A DNA stretch of 64,000 nt, from assembly GCA_034508935.3 (NCBI GenBank), contig CM067445.1:8644449-8708448 (forward strand), read 5' to 3'. Each line of letters opens with the position of its first letter. Position 1 is the first letter of the stretch. Both the position numbers and the translations under genes were made by a program. The notes below the pieces were generated by a model that had not been told where the DNA came from, did no database searches, and saw only the letters and a list, made by a program, of their open reading frames with translations. The DNA comes from Berghia stephanieae. Lineage: Eukaryota; Mollusca; Gastropoda; Nudibranchia; Aeolidiidae. Below are positions 12,038 to 23,719 of this stretch, piece by piece.

Positions 12038-12641
12038 TTACGTTATTTTTATTTTTGTTGTAATTAACGATGAATTATACATAATAAACCTTTTCTTTTT
12101 ATAGGAAAATATAATTTCTGAAATATTGCAGCAGGGTTCGTGTCCAACTGCTCGAAGACAAATTATTGATGTGAAAAACGTCTAAACAAACCAATGAATA
12201 ATATAATAATAATAATAAAATAAATAATAATAATATAATAATAATAAATAATAATAATAATAATAATACAGCGCTCATTCTCGTGTAAAACACAAGCTCT
12301 GGGCACTTTACAATATTAATTATCAATTTTGAGTGGGGAAAGAAAACTGTCAGACAAAATGTTAGAGATCAAAATGTGGACTGAACTGATTGAAAAGACT
12401 GCATGATGATTCAGGCTCCAGTTACACAAGATAAGGCAAGAAGTGTTAGGAGCGTTGACGGAAAGCAAATCTGTTTGAAATGGAAGCTAATTTTAGTAAA
12501 GCCGTCACATGGACACACGAAGGATTTAGGCCAACATTTACGGTCTCAAAGAGACTTTACGTGAAATGAACATACCGCGCTTTCCTCTGTTTCTTAAAAA
12601 AAACTTAATATTAACAGTCATTATAACGTCATCTATGTATT
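12038..12641 (+). repeat. 607-bp tandem duplication, unit 2
   Basis: It matches unit 1 apart from the length and purity of the (AAT)n stretch (12197-12268) and rare substitutions such as GGGGACTG to GTGGACTG, so the duplication is young or homogenised. Confidence 0.9.
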
Positions 12642-13556
12642 TATCCAAAACACTAAGCCAGTGTAAAGACGATAATAGAAGAGGCGAGTCGATCGGGTTG
12701 GTCGCTGCCTGAAGTCTGGGGTCGTAGAAATACTAAAGATAAGGTGAACATGGAAAGGCTTCGTATGAGAACAAAACACACACTGGATGTTTCGAATATG
12801 TTATGTTTTTGCTGACGAATGGTTCTTACCCGAAACGTCCATAGTCTGTACTGAGGCTTGCCTGTTAAGAAAGCCAAAAAGCGCTTTGTCACGATCCACT
12901 AGATGGCGCTACATTCACTTTGATGACGACAAGAGCAGCCGAGTTTCAATGTGATTTCGGCTTCATTTACTGTAACTGTTCTCTCTGTGAGATTTGTATA
13001 TAATTCCTGAATGAAATTTTGTCAGTATGCATATTTGCAGGCAAGTACATGTAAATTGGTTGGAGCACAAATCAACTCCCGGTGTTTTGAATCTTATTGT
13101 CTGGTCGTTTAAGTTTAAGGTGGTGGTTGCTAGTTTTAAAGTATCATATATTTGAAATAAACAACAATGAGTATGAAAGCTTAAAAAAACCAAAATAATA
13201 TTTTGTGCTCAAAGTTCTTTTTAGGCAACAATAAAAACGTTGAATATATTACTTAAAAACCAGATGGACGGAAGAGAAATATTATTTCTAATATATATTT
13301 TATATATATTCTACAGACCTGAGTACTGCCTCGAAAAGTTAGTACAACTATGAATTTCATGTGCCTAATTGACAATTATCTATATAAAGATCTTTATTTC
13401 AATAAACTCTTGAAAACAAAGTCAAAGCATTAAGTTTAGGTATTTAAACGTACTTTGGTAATATTTAAAAGTATCTAGTTATTATGTCTACCATGGTATT
13501 ACCCCTGAAAACTACGATTTTTCCAATTTCAAGCAGACAGGTCTGATTATATATCA

Positions 13557-13558
<2 letters not shown>
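12642..13558. other. No gene seen
   Basis: Contains ACCCGAAACGTCC and CACTAGATGGCGCTACATTC, phrases common in invertebrate repeats, but I cannot name an element. No supported coding frame. Confidence 0.45.
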
Positions 13559-13635
<77 letters not shown>

Positions 13636-13646
13636 TATAAATATAT

Positions 13647-13713
<67 letters not shown>
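13559..13713 (+). repeat. (AT)n microsatellite
   Basis: About 150 bp of AT dinucleotides with AAATAT and AACA interruptions near 13630-13650; self-complementary throughout, so cruciform-prone. Confidence 0.97.
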
Positions 13714-13717
<4 letters not shown>

Positions 13718-16165
13718 TATATTATTTATGTTTTTATTGATTTTTGTTGTTCGCGGAAGAAGGGTTTTTAGCCTGCAAATTTCAATGTTTGGTGTTTTGT
13801 ACTTTCTTGAAGCTGTTATAATCATTTTTGTTTATTACTTTTTTACATTCCACAGCTACTAGCAGCTTAGCATCGCTTTGACATTTTTTTGGGCCCAATG
13901 GCTTTGCCTGTCTGTCTCTTAGGCAGATTGGTTCCTGTGAACTGTCACCAATGGGTTATAACCGAAGTGCACATTGTTGCAGGTCTGCTAGCCGAACTCA
14001 ATTAAGGGGTTTATTTAGCCTTGTTGTAATGGACACTTTGCGTGGGCTTCATTGCTATATTTACCGTTCCAAAAGTTCTATAACAATGGCATTTGTAAGA
14101 TGAGTCTCAGTAATTTCATGTCTTTAGCGTTCCGATGGAAGTTGTTCAGGTCACTATAGCCTATAGATGTCCATTATTTGTCAGTGTTTGTTGTATCTGT
14201 AAAATGTAGACAATAAAAACAAACGAAGTTTTTTTTTTCTAAACCAATTGTGTGCTATACATGTCTGTCATATCATGTCACTGAAAAAGAGCGTGTTCTA
14301 TCTTTCCACATCCCGTATCAATTCAAATCAGTTGGTTGGTGAGGCCCTAGTCTTTTTATTTATAATTTGACATCTAGTGTCAATCTACCAACGGTCGGTG
14401 AAGTAAAGAGTCCACTTGATTCATTGCAATTCATTATTTAATAAAAACACAACGCCAAAGTATATCACAAATAAGGGAAATCAGTGGAATTCGATTAATG
14501 ATAACACAAATAAAAGATAGATTCAGATCTTAAAGCATCACAAAGAAAAAAATCACACCAAAGGATAACTTGACAATCTTCGCTTTCTTTCTCTGACTGA
14601 CACAAATACACACGCACAAACACACACATACATACACTCATACACACGCTACCATCAACGGCATTACAAGCAAGAAAATTCGTCCATAATGAAAAGAAGG
14701 GGATGGGGCATTTTAATATGTCGTATTTTTCAGTGTTCTCTTCCTTCTCTTTGCTGCTTACAATAAACTTGACAATTATCAGTGTTTTGACAGTTAACGT
14801 AGTGACTTGGATGACCGAAGTTACCCTAATTATGAAGTAAATGGTGTAACATTGGCGCATCCACCAGTCCAACGGTGGAGCTCTCAGATCCTTGCCCAAT
14901 CGCGGGGTTTTCCGTTATATTTGAAGAAAGTATAATTAGACCCAGTTTCTCGCTTAATTAGCTGTGGTGATAATGATGGATATAGTATTAAACCAGGCTT
15001 TGAAATGCTTTCCACCACTACAACGGCGTTGATTCAGTCAATAATTCGCATGGTGATTTCATGGGCACACGAGTGGGCGCTGTGCGTGAATCTGAATCCT
15101 GAATCTAGTGGACACTAAAAAGGCAGTATGTTGTTGGTGAGTTGGCGAAATAAGGTCTACGTATTTATAATTTATATTTTAATTAAAATATGCTGTTAAA
15201 GATTGGTGCGGTGCTTAACACCATTCGACCCAATGGCCCCACGCCGCTGATGTATTTGAAACGTACTAATTGGTGTGTTTCCTGACCTCCCATAGTGGGC
15301 ACGGAGGTTACTTACTATGACTTGTACTTCTATACCCCTATATCTGTTTCCCACAAGCCTTCTCTCTTTGTCTTGTAGTGAGATTACTTGGTTTTCCCTA
15401 GTCAGAGTCCCGTTGTTATGTATTGTTTTGAATGTATAGTGTAAGAATTTGAGTGTGTTCCTCTTCGTGGGATTTTGTGCTTTTTCTGGATGCTTTTTGG
15501 TGCTCTTTGAATCTACATCTCTTCCATAATCGAACCATTATTCTTTGTTTTAATTTTTCTTGTGTGCTTACAAATGTAAATATATGATTTTTAAACGATC
15601 CCATTTCCTCCTTTTTACTGGCGCTGATATGACCCAAATGTGTTACAAGCGCCGTAAAACCCTTAAAAACACAAACAAATACATACTACAGTATACATCC
15701 ATTCATAATTCAACCCATTTTTCATAGGTCCCAATCATAGCGATATAAGGAGATTTGACTGTAAATCGTTTCACTGTATCGAAATTAAAATCTGGTCGAA
15801 AAAGATCGTGTAAAAAACAAACACTAAAGAGTAGCGAGGTATTTCCACACCATCCCATTCAATACTTTTGCAGTGTCAGTAGTGAAGATGGACCCAACAT
15901 TTATGTGGTGTGGTGTGGGATTTCGTTAGGTTTTGACTCTGTATCACAGTAATTGTTTCCTCCTGTGACAAGAATGTTTTCTAACCGACAAGCAAATTTC
16001 TCATAACTCTCAGAATTTCTCGAACGAAGGGAATTCAAATCTTTGATAGGGGGTCTGAATGGAGTGTCCTCTATAAGTTCACTTTTTGTGGCTCCTTTAT
16101 AACTTGTGAAACAAATACAGTACATAGTAATAAAAACAAAAACAGCTTGATATTTTATCAAGCGC
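13714..16165. other. Long stretch without a recognised gene
   Basis: The longest clean region without a named element. Reverse frames of 134 and 88 codons (14495-14899, 15901-16167) start at non-ATG codons, show no family motif and do not have splice signals I trust. I leave it unassigned. Confidence 0.45.
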
Positions 16166-16167
16166 AA

Positions 16168-16460
16168 TATCCTCTTAACGTGCTCAAAGTAGCAGGTCCC
16201 TAATTAACAGCAGCACGTAACATGTAGGACGAGACATAACGCTTGCTACTAACAATTTTAGACGGTATTACATTTTTTCGATATAGATAACGCTGTTTAC
16301 GTCCATATACTCCTTTTACACATGCGTTCGATGAGAGAATGTGAGTAAAGAGCCTTTTGTCAAGGATTCAATTATATTGTGCCACTCAGAGCTTGTCTCG
16401 AACTCTGGAACTTCCGGTCTAATGACGCGTGTCATACCACAAGACCACATCACCGCACAT

Positions 16461-16462
<2 letters not shown>
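16168..16462 (-). mobile_element. tRNA-derived SINE, family 1 (reverse)
   Basis: Read on the minus strand it has the A-box-like ATGTGGTCTTGTGG, a B-box-like GTTCGAGACA, CTCACATTCTCTCATCGA, AACAGCG, and the TATGTCTCGTCCTACATG tail block. The head abuts the (GTA)n tract. Confidence 0.8.
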
Positions 16463-16543
<81 letters not shown>

Positions 16544-16558
16544 TGTAGTAGTAGTAGG
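16460..16558 (+). repeat. (GTA)n microsatellite
   Basis: About 33 GTA units; the V, S and Y homopolymer frames over it are artefacts. Confidence 0.97.
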
Positions 16559-17611
16559 AGGACAACCACGAAACCTCCCGCAATCTCGTCACAGGGCAGT
16601 GTATGGCTATGTGGTCTGCTGTCTCGGGCGTGGGAGCAGTCGGCTGACTCCCTCGGACTCCATCGATGCATGTTTGCAGCAGTCCTGCCGTGTGCCTGTC
16701 AATAGTCGGTTTGATGCGATCCACTTGACATTTCTATTGCAATTCCTGAAGCCTGGCACATCTCCACAATGAAAGATTGAACATGCTCCAGGCCAGAATT
16801 AACCCTTATCTATGACTTTCTATCCTTATCCTTGGCCGAAACCCACCGCCTTTAACTTGTTGGTGTGATTCAAAATTTAAATGCCGATAATAGGATTTTT
16901 TATCTCATCTTTTGTTGATTTAATGCTTTACTGAAGACAACCGGTGCAGTTCCTTAAAGTGAGAAAAAACGTAATATGACCCCCCCCCTTCCTAGATCGG
17001 TATTGGGCAGACCTCCGTACTATAAAGAACAAGTCGTAAGATTACAACATTTTGGCTCCACTTTCAAAACTTCATGAGCACCTCTTAAGTCATTAAAACT
17101 TATTGAATGTGAAAGCTGATTCCAGACAACTCAATTTTTAGGAGGTTGTAACATCCATGTGACGATATTTTTCTGATTTATAAGTTAACAAAAGCGACAA
17201 TTTTTATCTTCTAAAAATTTCGAATTTTTAAAGTTTTCAAATAGTCAGGTCTGTATTAGGTCGGAATGAATGCAACCCATGAAAAGGATGTAAGAAGTTG
17301 AATTTATTCATTTCTATCATCATAAAAGTTTTCATCTTCTAGTTTATATCATTTTATCGTGCACCGTTAAAGCATTCCTCACTCAACCCCTGTAATTATT
17401 ATCTATAGAAAAATAAAGTCTCCTGACGGCGTCAAGACGTGACCCAGAATTATTTTTTATTAGATGCAAATGACCCAAACTATGCTGCAATTGACCTTTA
17501 GTAATGGCATGTGCATCCAACCAACCTTTTGTTGACACGTTGCTTAGGCAACAAACTGAAGTTGGTAGGAATACATTCAAACTGTTAACTCTGATAGAAT
17601 TACCTAGGTAG
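16559..17611. other. No gene seen
   Basis: Includes GC-richer sequence to about 16790 (GGGCAGTGTATGGCTATGTG) that may be the head of another degenerate SINE. No supported coding frame. Confidence 0.4.
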
Positions 17612-17726
17612 ACCACAACCATAGTTTTGATAGCCAAAATGCCCCTTCTTTTATTTTGTAGGAAAACCAGGACCACGGTTTCCTTAAAGAAAACCGTATC
17701 TATGTCCTGGAAAACTATGATTGTGG
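17612..17726. repeat. 115-bp imperfect hairpin
   Basis: The outer arms CCACAACCATAGTTTT and AAAACTATGATTGTGG pair at 15 of 16 positions. Nested inside are ACCAGGAC...ACGGTTT and AAAACCGT...GTCCTGG around a short loop near 17685. Likely a small foldback or MITE fragment. Confidence 0.6.
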
Positions 17727-17957
17727 GTTGCTTTGTGTTGAGAGGGACCAACATTTTTCTACTTCGTATCAATGATCAAAGCATCAGTTGAATGCGAGGA
17801 TGAGAGTAAATTCGAACCCCTCTCCTATCTTTTCCCTAAGATGACCATTTTGACAGAATACTACTTACTACTTCTACTATAACTGCTGCTACCACTACTG
17901 TACGATAACAACTGATGCCATAACTACTGCTATTACTAATGGGTTGTTCGGCTCAGC

Positions 17958-18045
17958 GGTTTCTCGTCTTATCAAAAAGTCAAGCAATGCTAAGGGTAAT
18001 CAGTGATAGGATGGGTGACTAATCGTGAAAAATTCTGGTCCCTGC
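17958..18045 (+). mobile_element. 5S rRNA-derived SINE head or 5S pseudogene
   Basis: TCTCGTCTTATC, AAGTCAAGCAATG, AATCAGTGATAGGATGGGTG and ACT follow the order and spacing of the 5S rRNA internal promoter (TCTCGTCTGATC, AAG.TAAGCA, TCAGTACTTGGATGGG.GAC). Several positions differ, so it is not a functional 5S gene. A 5S-headed SINE continuing to about 18360 fits best. Confidence 0.6.
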
Positions 18046-18109
18046 ATTGTTTCCCAAACAAAGGCGCTTTACACGCATTCCTCCACTCGATTGAATGAGT
18101 ATTTGTTTA

Positions 18110-19160
18110 CAATGACGAATAGTGTAATAGTTTCAGTACAAAAGGGTCGACTAACTGGCTGTATGGATAAATATGAAACATTGCGAAGGGCATTGTTTAT
18201 GGCTATCTGTAGAAATGCCCTTTATAAATTTTCTTATATATTTACTTGATCTAACTGTTACTATTACTATTTCTGCTACTACTACTACTACTACTACTGA
18301 CGTGCACGTATTTGCGGGTCTGATAACCCAAATTATTATGGGCTCATTTTATAATGGAAATATATAATAATGACGCAATATATTGTCCATTACAACAGTG
18401 TTAGACTAGTCCATAAGAGGATTCGGATGTCAGATCTGTATATTAGTTCACGTTGACAACTGCTAGTATTATCAATAATAATAATAACTCTTTCCTTTTC
18501 TCCGGCCTCACAACCCCCTCACAGCTTTTTCCAGACAGTGCTAGCTAAGGAGAATCCATGCCGATCTCTAAATATTAAAAATTCCTTCGATGAACAAAAT
18601 AATCGATAAAATCAGAATAAAATTGTAACACGGAATTAAGCTTATAGATAGTCAAAATATCTCATGTGTAATGGCAGTTTCATCTTTATTGTTTTGCTTG
18701 TATTATATTATGGTCACAACGAGTACATGCTATTGATACCAGTAATGGCGTTGCCATGCGTTGCCAGTAAAGTTTTATTTCCTAAGTAACTACCGATCAG
18801 CATCTTTCGTAGTTGGTTCAGATACCTGTTTTCTTCGACCATATTCACACATATGCTCGACAATGTCTTGTCGGGAGACGTCAGTATTTAACCCTCTCCT
18901 TACCAACTAAAGGAAAATCGTCACATTCGTTACGATACAACAAACCTTTATATTATTCAAATTTCTCTTGTACATCATAAAATGTATAGAAAATGAACAG
19001 TGTGATGTAAAGCATGTTTTGCTTAAGAAATTATGTATAACAAGAACTTTACTGCTTTTGTGTTGGAGTGATAAAAGAATCTAAATTTGGTTTAGTTGGG
19101 TGTGAAGTTTGGGGAAAATCCTGAAAATGGCTGGTAAGGAGAGAGTTAAACTAATTGGCT
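18110..19160. other. No gene seen
   Basis: Short CTA/TAC triplet runs near 18255-18300 and otherwise featureless AT-rich DNA. Confidence 0.5.
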
Positions 19161-19164
19161 GCAT

Positions 19165-19531
19165 CTCGGAAAAAAACGGTCTTATACGTTTTTAGGAAAA
19201 TCTATAATACATTCAATTATTCCAAACAAACTTCCATCTTCATTTTTCTTCAATATGGTATTGTCTTTCATGGTTTTCCACGGATTGATAGTGGTACCGA
19301 CAACGTTGTGTATGAAATCAACCACTAATTGACATGCTTTTTTAGAGCTTCCCACTCACATTTCCAAATTTCTTTAACTTCGTATCCAAAGGCTGTAATA
19401 CAGTCTGAAATTTTTGCTGTTTCCTCTCTCAACTCTCTCATTGACTTTCTTCTGGTCTTTTTAACGAGCTTCCCATGATTTAGGTGACAGTTGTGACCGT
19501 GCCAGTAACAGCCATGAAATTGGCAAAAATT
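19165..19531 (-). mobile_element. Polinton-type DNA polymerase B fossil fragment
   Basis: Minus-strand peptide pieces FCQFHGCYWHGHNC, RRKSMRELREETAKI, GYEVKEIWKCEW and, further 3', GSLFGIIECIIDFP match the N-terminal half of the protein-primed family B polymerases of Polinton/adintovirus-like elements. That region has a conserved F.GCYWHGH motif and a ...LFG..ec.I..P block. Only this piece is seen: no integrase, capsid or terminal inverted repeats. It is a broken, 5'-clipped fossil. The adjoining (GA)n/(TG)n run lies where upstream coding sequence would be expected. Confidence 0.65.
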
Positions 19532-19539
19532 ATAGGTAA

Positions 19540-19609
19540 AAATGTGTGTATGCGTGTATGTGTGTGTGTGTGTGCGTGTGCGTGTGCAAGGGAAGAGAGA
19601 AGATAGATA

Positions 19610-19662
<53 letters not shown>
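19540..19662 (+). repeat. (TG)n and (GA)n microsatellites
   Basis: GTGTG-rich run (19541-19590) then pure GA (19613-19662). A run of 16 G lies at about 19744-19759. Confidence 0.95.
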
Positions 19663-19667
<5 letters not shown>

Positions 19668-19759
19668 GGGAAGAGGACCGCAATGAGATGAAGTAATGAG
19701 ATCAAAACCATATAAATCAAGAATAAATTAGGGGGACGATGAAGGGGGGGGGGGGGGGG

Positions 19760-20608
19760 TTGTTATTGAAGAATTCAGGACCACCATAGTGAAATCTATA
19801 TTTAAAGCATGTTTCAACTAGAGTCTGGCGTGCATGAAGTGTGGACCACGCCCAATTAATATAGGTTAGGTAATAAAACACACCAGCAAGACAAAGAAGA
19901 GACGTCACGTTTAATATATCCGGGCGTCTCGATCATTAATCTGTCTAACAAAGACAAAATGCTTTTATTACATTTTAGGAGGAAAGACATACTTCATGCA
20001 TCAATCAATTATTATAACCATCAATTTTGTCAACAAACTCTGAATCCCAAGACTTCCAGTTTCTGTTTAAAAAGATTTGTAAAGTTGGCAATGTTTTTAA
20101 TCTATTCATAAGTGAACTTAATGACTTAATGTTATACAGTTGAAAATTTTTAAAATGTGTTTTCTCAGTGAATAACAGTGATAATCTTAAATACAAATCA
20201 GGCAAATAAGAAAATAGTTATGTTTTGTTTTCGTCGAGCCTGCATCCAACATTTCATTCTTGCTGGAATACTGAATTAAGTACAATCTTCAGTGTGTGTT
20301 TTGTGAATATTTAAAATTGATCAACAGGTAAGAAAACAAATAAATTAGGTGTATATACTTACAAGTGCCTACTTATTTATAAGTTTGATATGCTAAAATG
20401 TTGAATATAGGTAACTATTAAAAGATTTTTAATCAAGACAATACATTCTTCATTAAACCACTAAGCCATAATCCAAAAAAGTTTAATGTTCATGTGAAAC
20501 ACTCTCTTTTTATAAACCAATTTTCTCTTTTTGTGACCCACTGTATCAATATCGTTTTATATTTATGTAAAGCAGACCCTGATAAGTGATTATTAAAAAA
20601 TGAATGGT
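19760..20608. other. No gene seen
   Basis: No supported coding or RNA feature. Confidence 0.5.
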
Positions 20609-20850
20609 TACATGCAATGCTACAAAATAGCAAGACTGGTTTTAAGTGCCTCCATGGATCTGCTCCAAAATATGTTCATGAACTGAAAACCCGTGTTCGG
20701 AACACGATCGTCCTCAGATGTGCTATTATTACACGCTCCATGGAATAAATTAAATACAGCTAAAAGAGTTTTGTTTAAATAATTGGATCGTCAAAGTGGA
20801 ATAAATTACCCTTTGAAGTAAGAAATTCAGGGAGCGTTACAAATTCTGGA
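20609..20850 (+). pseudogene. LINE ORF2 C-terminal fragment
   Basis: KTGFKCLHGSAPKYVHELKT is followed in another frame by SSDVLLLHAPWNKLNTAKR, then SKWNKLPFEVRNSGSV. This reproduces the F.cLhg.aP.Yl.el....R..LRSs...l..P...t...R.f...a...WN.LP..vR pattern of non-LTR C-termini. Frameshifts and a stop separate the pieces, and no RT core precedes them. It directly abuts the Ty3/gypsy fossil. Confidence 0.7.
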
Positions 20851-20859
20851 CACGAACAG

Positions 20860-23690
20860 AAAGGAAGCTAGGAGAGACTGTCCACAAGTTAGCTGCAAGG
20901 ATTCGACAAGAGGCAGCTATATGTGATTTTGCCTTGATCAAGGACCCGTTGGACGAGGCAATGAGGACTCGATCGATGGCTCGATCAACAACGAGGCTAC
21001 CATCAAAGCATTGTTCAAAGTAAAGGACGACGAGCTGATGTTAAATCGAGCCATTCAGATCGCCGCGGAAGTGGAGGAGGCTGGAAAAGTTGCCAGAGAG
21101 ACTATCGGGACATCCAATGCCGATATGTTTAAGTTCCAGCCCAATCGTAATCAGGCTCGTAAAATGCCCACGACGAAGATCAAACCGTCTCCAAAGATCA
21201 ACGGCCAATCGAAATCAACGGAGAACAGGAACCAGAAATCAAACCCGATACTACCGGTGCCTCTGGAACCACTCAAGTGATGCCTGCCCTTTATCACCAC
21301 TACGGCATTAAGGGCCACATAAAGTCTGCCTGTCGGAAGAGAAATCAACATCTACGAGTAAAGACGGTGACAAATGTGAAATGGAATGCAGCCCGACCTT
21401 TGTGGAAGACCTGCTACTTGAACGGTGTGCCAGTCGTTTTTCGAAGTGGATACTGGTTCCAGGGACAACATCATTTCTGAAAAGACCTGGAAGAAGTTGT
21501 GACGGATTGAACTGTCACCACCTACGTGCAAATACCGTTATGCTTCCAACGCAGATCTCCCAGTGATTTGTATTGCCAGCCTGTCGACCTCAACATCTCC
21601 AGAACCCGAGGGCGTGATTAGACAGAAATTTATCATGACCATTTTGGACCTGATCTCCTTGGCCGTTAAAGATCTTGGACTGTCGGTGGATGCCCTCATA
21701 CATTCCAACGGCAGAGAGATCGTTTGCAAAGTGACGGGCGAAACTAAACCTTATTGGTCACTTTAGTCGGCATGCAAACAGCTTTGCTTTGAGTTTCCAG
21801 ACCTTTTCAAACAAGAGTTGGGAACGTTTAAAGACTTTGAACTGGAAGTCAAATTCAAACCAGACGCTACTCCAGTTTTTCACCGTCTTCGGGCAGTACC
21901 CATTGCAACCCTGGAAGATTTGGACCAAGCGCTACAAGCTGGCATCTCCAAAGGCGTTTGGCAATTAACCACATTTAACGCCTATGGTTCTCCTGTCGTA
22001 CCAATAAAGAAGAAGACTGCCCCTGGACAAAACAGACCTAGCATCAAGGTCTGTGGAGATTACTCTGTGATCGTGAATCCTCAGTTGGAACCGTATCGTC
22101 ATCCCATGCCTACACCTGAGGATCATGAAAAAGCTTGGACGTGGTTATGGATTTACAAAAATTGACCTCGAAGATGCCTACAACTAGATCTGTCTTGGAC
22201 CAGAGTGGCAGAAGAGATTTGCCCTCAGCACAAACAAAGACGTGTTACTTCAGAAGCGTCTAACGTTTGGAATCAAGTCGGCTCCTGGTTACTTCCAAGA
22301 GATTATTGACAGATTGATCCAAGATCTGTCGGGCGTTGCTGCTAACTTGGACGACATTCTCGTCAGTGGAGACAACGCTGAACAGCATCTACGCAACCTT
22401 AGAGGCCTATTTAAACGTCTAGAAGACTCGGGCCTTCGATGTAAACTCAAGAAGTGTCCTTTTGCCCAATTTCACCAATTCTTATATGGCCGATGATTCA
22501 TTTTAGTGACAGACCACAAGCCGCTGATCAGTCTGTTTGGACCATGAAAGCCGATTCCAGCACTGGCAGCAAACAGACTGGCAAGATGGGCACTCACCTT
22601 GAGCTAGTACAATTACAAAATCGAGTACCGGAAGACGTCGGACCACGGAAATGCCTTGAGTCGTTTGCCATCAGGACCTGACCAAGTATTCGGCAAACGA
22701 GAGGCAGGAGATGATTCGTCAACAGTTTGCGCCATTCAGATGGTATCTCCCGCTCACCCTCATGAGCTGACTAAAGAATCCCAGGACGATCCAGTGCTAT
22801 CCGCTGTCTTCAAATGCTTTGAAGAGGGATGTCTAAAAAAGATGACACCCAACAAACAAGATTTTGGTAAGTTGGGTCGTTCAGCAGAATCAAAGACTTC
22901 CTTATCTCAACGAATGGTTGCTTGTTCTATGGTGATCGTGTGGTGGTTCCGAAGAAGGTTCAAGAACGCATTCTTCAAATACTACATCTGGGCCATTTTT
23001 GGAATGCAGGGAATGAAACAGCTAGCCAAAACAGCTGTATACTGGCCTGGAATCGACGCAGCGATTGTCAACACCACTAGAGGATGCGTGTCGTGTGCCG
23101 AGAACCAAAGTATACCTCCAAAACAGCCAGTACACCCATGGATTCTGCCCGACAAACCATGGGACCGTGTCCATATCGACCATGCCGTGAATTTCAAAGG
23201 ACACAACTGGCTCGTGATGGTGGATGCATACTCCAAATATCCGTATGTCCACCAGATGACATCCATCACAACGAAGGCGACAATTCAAAATCTGGACAAG
23301 CTTTTTGCGCATTTTTGCTACCCACATACTATCGTCACTGATAATGCGCAGTGCTTCTCGTCAGGTGAGTTTGCCAGTTTCTCTGAGAGCCGGGGTATTC
23401 AACACCCTCAGGGCCCCGTATCATACAGAGACCAACGGTTCAGCTGAGAGACTGGTACAGTCATTTAAAAAGTCGCTCAAGAAGTCCAGCCTCAGTACCA
23501 GTGAGGCTTTACACGAGTTCTTGATCCAGTACCGGAGAACTCCCCTGTGCAGCGGCTACAGCCCAAGCGAACTTCTGATTGGTCGACAGATACGGGTGGA
23601 CATAGATGTGCTCCTGCCTCACAACGGTGCAAATTTTCGCTCGTCTAGGAAACATAAGTTCACCGTGAACATCCAGTTTTAAGCTCTGTC
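20860..23690 (+). mobile_element. Ty3/gypsy LTR-retrotransposon fossil
   Basis: Fossil in canonical order. Gag C-terminal part (RAIQIAAEVEEAGKVARET near 21050, zinc knuckle remnant HYGIKGHIKSACRKR near 21300). Protease region. RT (KSAPGYFQEIIDR and VAANLDDILVSGDN near 22275-22375). A short RNase H remnant. Integrase zinc-binding and catalytic core (YWPGID, CVSCAENQ, DRVHIDHAVNF, IVTDNAQCF near 23040-23350) and the integrase end (APYHTETNGSAERLVQSFKK to YSPSELLIGRQIR, to about 23600). It resembles the animal K02A2.6-like gypsy group. It is broken in several places, part of the RT/RNase H region is missing, and no LTRs were recognised. A minisatellite begins right after it. Confidence 0.85.
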
Positions 23691-23719
23691 TTTTCAGAGT
23701 GCCGAATGAACCCTGGTTA

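Noticed and set aside
14495-14899. 134-codon minus-strand frame
   Set aside because: No motif, non-ATG start, runs through a CA-rich tract; composition looks random.
15901-16167. Minus-strand frame that looks like a signal peptide plus a short mature peptide
   Set aside because: It starts at TTG within a SINE boundary; the first real ATG is inside the hydrophobic stretch, and I see no convincing acceptor.
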